NCBI RefSeq assembly: GCF_002846555.1
Contig: NZ_PJMS01000001.1
Location: forward strand, 620,001 to 684,000
Reading direction: 5' to 3'
From: Aquimarina sp. MAR_2010_214
GTDB taxonomy: Bacteria > Bacteroidota > Bacteroidia > Flavobacteriales > Flavobacteriaceae
Length of the DNA stretch: 64,000 nucleotides
The position numbers and the translations under genes are program-made. Position 1 is the first letter of the stretch. Each line of letters opens with the position of its first letter. This document shows, piece after piece, positions 60,901 to 64,000 of this stretch. The notes under the pieces were generated by a model. The model was given only the letters and a program-made list of their open reading frames with translations. It was not told the DNA's origin and ran no database searches.

Positions 60901-62336
60901 TGAGCCATTGGGCCAAACATTTTTCCTTCTGTTCCTACCAGGGCTAAAATGGGTAAGTACACAATAAGAATAATGATTTCACCGAAAGCAGCAGAGTTTC
61001 TGATTTTACTAGCTGATTTATACACTTCTTCATCCATCTCTTTTTGTGTCAACTTCTTGTTAAGTTTAAGGGCTCCAAGATGAAACAAGGTGGCTTCTAC
61101 AATAATTACTGCTCCATCTACTATCAAGCCAAAATCAATAGCTCCAAGGCTCATTAGATTTGCAGAAACATCAAAAAGATGCATCATACTAAAAGCGAAC
61201 AAAAGTGATAGTGGTATTACCGATGCTGTAATAAGTCCTGCACGCCAATTCCCTAGTAATAATAATAGAATAAAAATGACAATCAACGCACCTTCTATGA
61301 GGTTGGTCGTCACTGTACCAATTGCATTATTGACTAATTTAGTTCTATCTAAGAAAGGTTCGATTATTACTCCTTCTGGAAGTGTTTTGGTAATAGATGC
61401 GATTTTATCTTTCACATTTTTAATTACCTCTGCAGAGTTTGCTCCTTTAAGCATCATTACAATAGCACTCACTACTTCTCCCTCTCCATTACGAGTAGTA
61501 GCTCCATAGCGAATAGCTTTTCCGGTTTGTACTTTAGCTACATCACTAATTAGAACTGGTATCCCATCAGATGTTTGTTTGATGAGAATGTTTTTTATAT
61601 CCTCTATTGTTCCTATCAACCCTTCACTTCGTATAAATAAGGCTTTATCATTCTTCTCTATATAAGCACCTCCTGTATTTTGATTATTTGTTTCTAATGC
61701 ACTAAATATTTCAGAAATAGATATATTCATAGCATTTAATCGTTCTGGTCGTATGGCAATTTCGTATTGTTTCAGATATCCTCCAAAACTACTTACATCT
61801 GCTACTCCTGGTGTACCTAATAGTTGACGTTTTATAATCCAATCCTGAATAGTTCTTAATTCTGTTGCATCATATTGGTCTTCATAACCTGGTTTTGTAG
61901 TTATAACATATTGATAAATTTCTCCCAGACCAGTGGTCAAAGGAGCGATCCCTGGTTTCCCTATATTTTCAGGAATTTGGGATTGTGCTTGGACAAGACG
62001 TTCACTAACCTGTTGTCTTGCCCAATATACATCTACGTTTTCTTCAAAAACAATGGTTACTACTGATAGCCCGAAACGTGAAAACGAACGTATTTCTTCA
62101 ATTTCAGGAATGGTAGCCATTGTAATTTCTACAGGAAAAGTGATTAGCCGCTCTATTTCTGGTGATGCCAATGTTGGAGAAGAGGTGATCACCTGTACTT
62201 GATTATTTGTAATATCGGGAACAGCATCTACTGGCAGCTGTTTTAATGAATATATTCCCAAAATAATCAGTGCTAGTGTTAGTAATCCAATAATCAATTT
62301 ATGAGTTATGGAATACCTAATTATTTTATTAAGCAT
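57948..62336 (-). CDS. CzcA-type RND metal pump fused to a TolC-like channel
   Basis: A 1462-residue fusion. Residues 1 to about 1040 are a heavy-metal RND pump with twelve helices: KQLPVDAVPDITNNQVQVI, the proton-relay helix AIDFGLIVDGAVIIVEATLF (the DFGxxxDG...E pattern of the CzcA-like Zn/Co/Cd branch, not the Cu branch) and RLRPVIMTATVASLGFLPMA. From about 1050 a signal-peptide-like stretch (AMLLLVVLLGVAGNMTS) leads into a TolC/CzcC-like outer-membrane factor (about 1070-1462, LEEVMDAALRSNPNLKVAAY, ALEQATANAEVADLQIKI). Such fusions are known in Bacteroidota. It heads a minus-strand operon with adaptor, regulator, DUF3703 and CDF. Confidence 0.94.
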   Translation of the reverse strand: MLNKIIRYSITHKLIIGLLTLALIILGIYSLKQLPVDAVPDITNNQVQVITSSPTLASPEIERLITFPVEITMATIPEIEEIRSFSRFGLSVVTIVFEENVDVYWARQQVSERLVQAQSQIPENIGKPGIAPLTTGLGEIYQYVITTKPGYEDQYDATELRTIQDWIIKRQLLGTPGVADVSSFGGYLKQYEIAIRPERLNAMNISISEIFSALETNNQNTGGAYIEKNDKALFIRSEGLIGTIEDIKNILIKQTSDGIPVLISDVAKVQTGKAIRYGATTRNGEGEVVSAIVMMLKGANSAEVIKNVKDKIASITKTLPEGVIIEPFLDRTKLVNNAIGTVTTNLIEGALIVIFILLLLLGNWRAGLITASVIPLSLLFAFSMMHLFDVSANLMSLGAIDFGLIVDGAVIIVEATLFHLGALKLNKKLTQKEMDEEVYKSASKIRNSAAFGEIIILIVYLPILALVGTEGKMFGPMAQTVGFAILGAFILSLTYVPMMSALVLSKKGTHKENISDKIMNFFYKLYEPIIKWSMRSRIFILAITSGLFIIAYLVFNNFGGEFIPTLEEGDFSVETRVLTGSSLSNTIKATTKAEKIVLDKFPEVLQVVSKIGSGEIPTDPMPVEAADMIIILKDKSKWVSASNRSELANKMTEALEVIPGVAFGFQQPIQMRFNELMTGVRQDVAIKIYGEDLARLSSYANQIGKIARKVKGAVDIYVEEVTGVPQIVIDYNRAQLAKYGLDIKTVNNTIQAAFAGASTGLVYEGEKRFDLVVRLDNSSRTSLADVQNLYINGDKGEQIPLQQLATVSIKDGPYQIQRDNTRRRIIIAFNVRDRDVESVVEEISTKIDNQVNFAPGYTVAYGGQFENLVKAKQRLGIAVPLALLLIFILLYFTFGSLKQGLLIFTAIPLSAIGGVFALWLRDLPFSISAGVGFIALFGVAVLNGIVLIAEFNRLKKEGITDVFERIYKGTKTRLRPVIMTATVASLGFLPMAISQTSGAEVQRPLATVVIGGLITATFLTLVVLPILYYYFEKRVQMKPKKAMLLLVVLLGVAGNMTSINAQTSEAKTIYQNLEEVMDAALRSNPNLKVAAYQTEQEHALKRTSFNLPKTDFDLIYGQTNSDFDNDTKFSISQTFAFPTLYTNQNKLAKAAIKSSELNQEVVQNEVVKQLKATYYQLWFLKSKQQLLQKQDSIYQRFVYAANLRFKTGESNALEQATANAEVADLQIKIQENNATIQQYQLRMQKLVNSENHVDIAVGDLKVKSNLLPVDQNTTAIEKNPVLSFYKEQITIADIKKSVEVSKMLPDITLGYFNQSFNGPGQTVNGSDVVFDSGNRFTGVKLGLAIPIWGKPHAAKIKAAKIRQKESQAQLDVVENEVTTQLNMLLRQLEKNQKNLSYYKKNALSQSELLLKQSQRGFTEGAIGYIEYVQGLNRALEIQTKYLEFINAYNQTLIEIESINAIQ

Positions 62337-62345
62337 ATTATATTT

Positions 62346-62408
62346 TTAATTCAGTGAGACATCTCGATTCAATTCGATTAAGACAGAATTTCTCGATGTT
62401 AAATACAT
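62346..62408 (-). CDS. Possible 20-residue leader peptide before the metal pump gene
   Basis: A short frame starting at ATG 62408 and ending in TAA at 62346 reads MYLTSRNSVLIELNRDVSLN. It is preceded, four bases upstream, by AAAGGAGG, a perfect Shine-Dalgarno sequence, in a genome that almost never has one. The sequence ends 10 bp before the pump ATG at 62336. It could be a leader peptide for attenuation or just a chance frame. Confidence 0.35.
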   Translation of the reverse strand: MYLTSRNSVLIELNRDVSLN

Positions 62409-62413
62409 ATAAC

Positions 62414-62431
62414 CTCCTTTAAAAAAAGGAG
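62414..62431 (-). promoter_or_regulatory. Hairpin covering a Shine-Dalgarno-like sequence
   Basis: CTCCTTT (62414-62420) pairs perfectly with AAAGGAG (62425-62431) around a 4-base loop. On the minus strand the stem contains most of the AAAGGAGG box of the short leader frame, so it could hide it. No T-run follows, so it is not a standard terminator. Confidence 0.45.
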
Positions 62432-62463
62432 ATAACTAGATATAATTATTCTATAAAACTGAA

Positions 62464-62778
62464 TTATACTTGTGGTGGCTGGAGTGGTGTATTAGAAATA
62501 TCTTTTCCAACACTGTCGAAGTGAGCAAACATTTCTGTAGAAATTCCTGATAACAATAATTCACATGTATCAATATTGAGATCGATTACATGAACGTGGC
62601 AACAATGACATTGGCAAAAGGGTGAACATAAATCATTCTCTACATCATGATCATGATTTTCACAAGAATCAGCAAAAGTCTCAATTTGAGAATCATCTGT
62701 AATAGATACATTATCATTACAAGGCATAAAATTAAGTGCCAGAAAATATATTGATAATATGAATACTAAAACTTTCAC
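62464..62778 (-). CDS. Small His/Cys-rich exported protein linked to metal efflux
   Basis: A 104-residue protein. The signal peptide (VLVFILSIYFLALNFMPC) is followed by a metal-binding-like stretch (CENHDHDVENDLC, FCQCHCCHVHVIDLN) and an acidic end. It resembles the DUF6660 family of Bacteroidota, found next to metal-efflux operons. It probably binds or delivers metal in the periplasm. It is on the same strand as the pump gene, 127 bp upstream, with the possible leader in between. Confidence 0.72.
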   Translation of the reverse strand: MKVLVFILSIYFLALNFMPCNDNVSITDDSQIETFADSCENHDHDVENDLCSPFCQCHCCHVHVIDLNIDTCELLLSGISTEMFAHFDSVGKDISNTPLQPPQV

Positions 62779-62946
62779 ATTACAAAGATAGCAATATTGT
62801 AATGCAATCGTATTGCAAAATTATTTATATAATGAGTATCATAAATTATTTTTCGGAGAATACTACTTATTTACAAAGACAGAAAAATTATTGGAATTTG
62901 ACTATAATTTTATGGTTCTATATTCCAAAATACCGTAAAAAAACAA

Positions 62947-62971
62947 CCCCCGGGTTAACTACTCCCAGGGG
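62947..62971 (-). repeat. Hairpin module, copy 1
   Basis: CCCC at 62947-62950 and CCCAGGGG around TTAACTACT form an imperfect hairpin. The 60 bases after it (AAATTGAAACTTAATTG, ACACAAACTCAACTTA) match the same stretch after the second copy at 63333. There is no gene left in front of it. Confidence 0.6.
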
Positions 62972-63332
62972 TCTAAATTGAAACTTAATTGTATTTAACA
63001 CAAACTCAACTTATACTAATTATGATAGTTCCAATTATAATATATTATATTATTTGTCTAGGTCTTTGACACGAAGATAAGCCCTATCCTTTAAATATTT
63101 TAACGTTTTTTTAATGATAATTAACACTTAATAATACGTTAATACATTGATAAAATCAATGCCACTAACTTACTAAAAGTCAATTTTCAAACTACTTTCT
63201 TTTATGTACTAATTATGCTTATTGTATTCCCAGTGTTTTTTAAATTTTTCCCTAACACTGTAGATCTTTTACTTTTACAAAATTAATGCCAATTTTGTTT
63301 GGTTTACTTTTTTTAACTTAACTTTAAGTAAA
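62972..63332. other. Intergenic stretch without recognisable genes
   Basis: About 360 bp of AT-rich DNA between two copies of the hairpin module. No frame of useful length or coding pattern is present. It may be the remains of a second copy of the gene at 63421 or a plain intergenic area. Confidence 0.45.
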
Positions 63333-63356
63333 CCCTCGGGTAACTACTCCCGAGGG
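63333..63356 (-). terminator. Hairpin module, copy 2, terminator of the last gene
   Basis: CCCTCGGG (63333-63340) pairs perfectly with CCCGAGGG (63349-63356) around an 8-base loop. On the minus strand it follows the stop of the lipoprotein gene by about 65 bp and is followed by TTTACTTAAAG. The surrounding 60 bases are shared with copy 1. Confidence 0.75.
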
Positions 63357-63420
63357 CATGAATTGAAACTAATTATGAAATTTTACACAAATTCAACTTA
63401 CATAATTAATCGAGTTTCAA

Positions 63421-64000
63421 TTATTGTACTGTAATATCAAAACTTTGAGTAATATCTGTTTCACCCCCTGCATTTGCGATATTACCTCCTGCTACTCCTT
63501 CCGCAGCTTTATTAGGTTTATGTTTTAGCGTTACTGTTAAAGTTCCGGTTCCAGCAGCTGTTGTCGTTAATGTAAATGTAAGTCCAACAGGATTCGTAGT
63601 AGTAAACGCTGTTCCGTCTTCTTTTTTATAATCAGATTCTTTATCGGTATAAACTGTCGTAATGTTTAGTGCAGAACTTGTTTCATAGAAAAACTGATGT
63701 TCATCTGCTTCTTTCTCTATTTCCTCATTAATTACTTCGACAGGGCTCTCAGATTCGTTAAGCAGTACTACAGAACCATTATATGTTGTATTGGCACTTA
63801 AATTACCTGAAACCGTTACTACTGGTTTTTTCGGACCATCTGCTCCGTCTTCATCGGTAACAACCAAAGTTGTGGTATTTGCACCGTCAACTAGAGACAC
63901 TGTCATTTTGGTTATTAATTCTTCTTCATTAACGGGTACGGGATTATCATCATCACTAGAGCAAGATGCGAATAAAATACCTCCAACGATAAGTATTGAT
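63421..64000 (-). CDS. Lipoprotein of a flavobacterial zinc- or TonB-linked family, cut by the window end
   Basis: The frame runs past the window edge. The N-terminal part visible here (SILIVGGILFASCSSDDDNP) is a lipoprotein signal, so the start is only slightly outside. The rest has VSGNLSANTTYNGSVVLLN, EKEADEHQFFYET and a C-terminal beta strand (TDITQSFDITVQ). From memory, similar proteins are annotated in Flavobacteriaceae as type 1 periplasmic-binding-fold-like lipoproteins and lie next to TonB-dependent receptors, so a receptor gene may follow outside the window. Function unknown. The terminator is at 63333-63356. Confidence 0.7.
   Translation of the reverse strand, partial: SILIVGGILFASCSSDDDNPVPVNEEELITKMTVSLVDGANTTTLVVTDEDGADGPKKPVVTVSGNLSANTTYNGSVVLLNESESPVEVINEEIEKEADEHQFFYETSSALNITTVYTDKESDYKKEDGTAFTTTNPVGLTFTLTTTAAGTGTLTVTLKHKPNKAAEGVAGGNIANAGGETDITQSFDITVQ

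Noticed and set aside
1..64000. CRISPR arrays, rRNA genes, phage genes
   Set aside because: I looked for regularly spaced repeats, ribosomal signatures and phage structural or integrase genes and found none in the window.

Overview
The window comes from a chromosome of a marine-type Bacteroidota (family Flavobacteriaceae, perhaps close to Aquimarina; the genus is a guess). The reasons are the AT-rich composition, a SusC/SusD pair, a type IX secretion (T9SS) C-terminal domain, Bacteroidota-style lipoprotein signals, almost no Shine-Dalgarno sequences, and many genes typical of flavobacteria (DoxX-like proteins, a DUF3703-like protein, an RND pump fused to its outer-membrane channel).

Region by region. 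1-14.6 kb is mostly housekeeping: rsmI, tdk-alr (overlapping), mscL, asd, a prolyl oligopeptidase lipoprotein, an ABC ATPase, an LpxH-type phosphatase and QueD. Two copies of a 1053-bp IS1595-type insertion sequence lie here. One is intergenic after alr; the other splits a DoxX-like gene after its fifth codon. 14.6-20 kb holds a tiny membrane ORF and two tandem cysteine-rich peptide genes with double-glycine leaders and identical cysteine spacing. It continues with an enoyl-CoA hydratase, a MATE pump overlapping a GNAT acetyltransferase gene, a universal stress protein and tRNA-Ala(GGC). 20.3-25.5 kb starts with a 1013-residue kinase-like/M23 peptidase/class III aminotransferase fusion, followed by decayed DNA: the N-terminal stump of a GH2 beta-galactosidase and a dead ISKra4-type transposase.

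25.8-45.1 kb is a polysaccharide utilisation locus. It has a T9SS-exported multidomain enzyme with a GH144-like core, a sodium/solute symporter, a surface lipoprotein with four binding-module-like repeats, a GH97 relic, a GH3 beta-glucosidase, a GH144-type lipoprotein, SusD, SusC and a membrane-anchored propeller/LuxR regulator. GH144 plus GH3 suggests a beta-1,2-glucan substrate (inference). A third IS copy, with no visible difference, has replaced the last residues of the symporter.

45.3-52 kb holds two S41 peptidase genes (one frameshifted in a short homopolymer), a predicted outer-membrane protein, a small membrane protein and two AraC-type regulators. 52.1-55 kb is a tightly packed operon of polysaccharide deacetylase, DoxX, old yellow enzyme and cupin. 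55-62.8 kb is a heavy-metal efflux operon: a CzcA-type pump fused to its own outer-membrane channel, adaptor, Fur-family regulator, DUF3703-like protein, CDF exporter and a His/Cys-rich small protein. The last 1.2 kb holds two copies of a hairpin module and a lipoprotein gene cut by the window edge.

The features I think most worth study are the twin CX3CX6CX7CX6CX3C peptides, the three-enzyme fusion, the probable beta-1,2-glucan locus with its relics, and the fused metal pump with an internal signal peptide.
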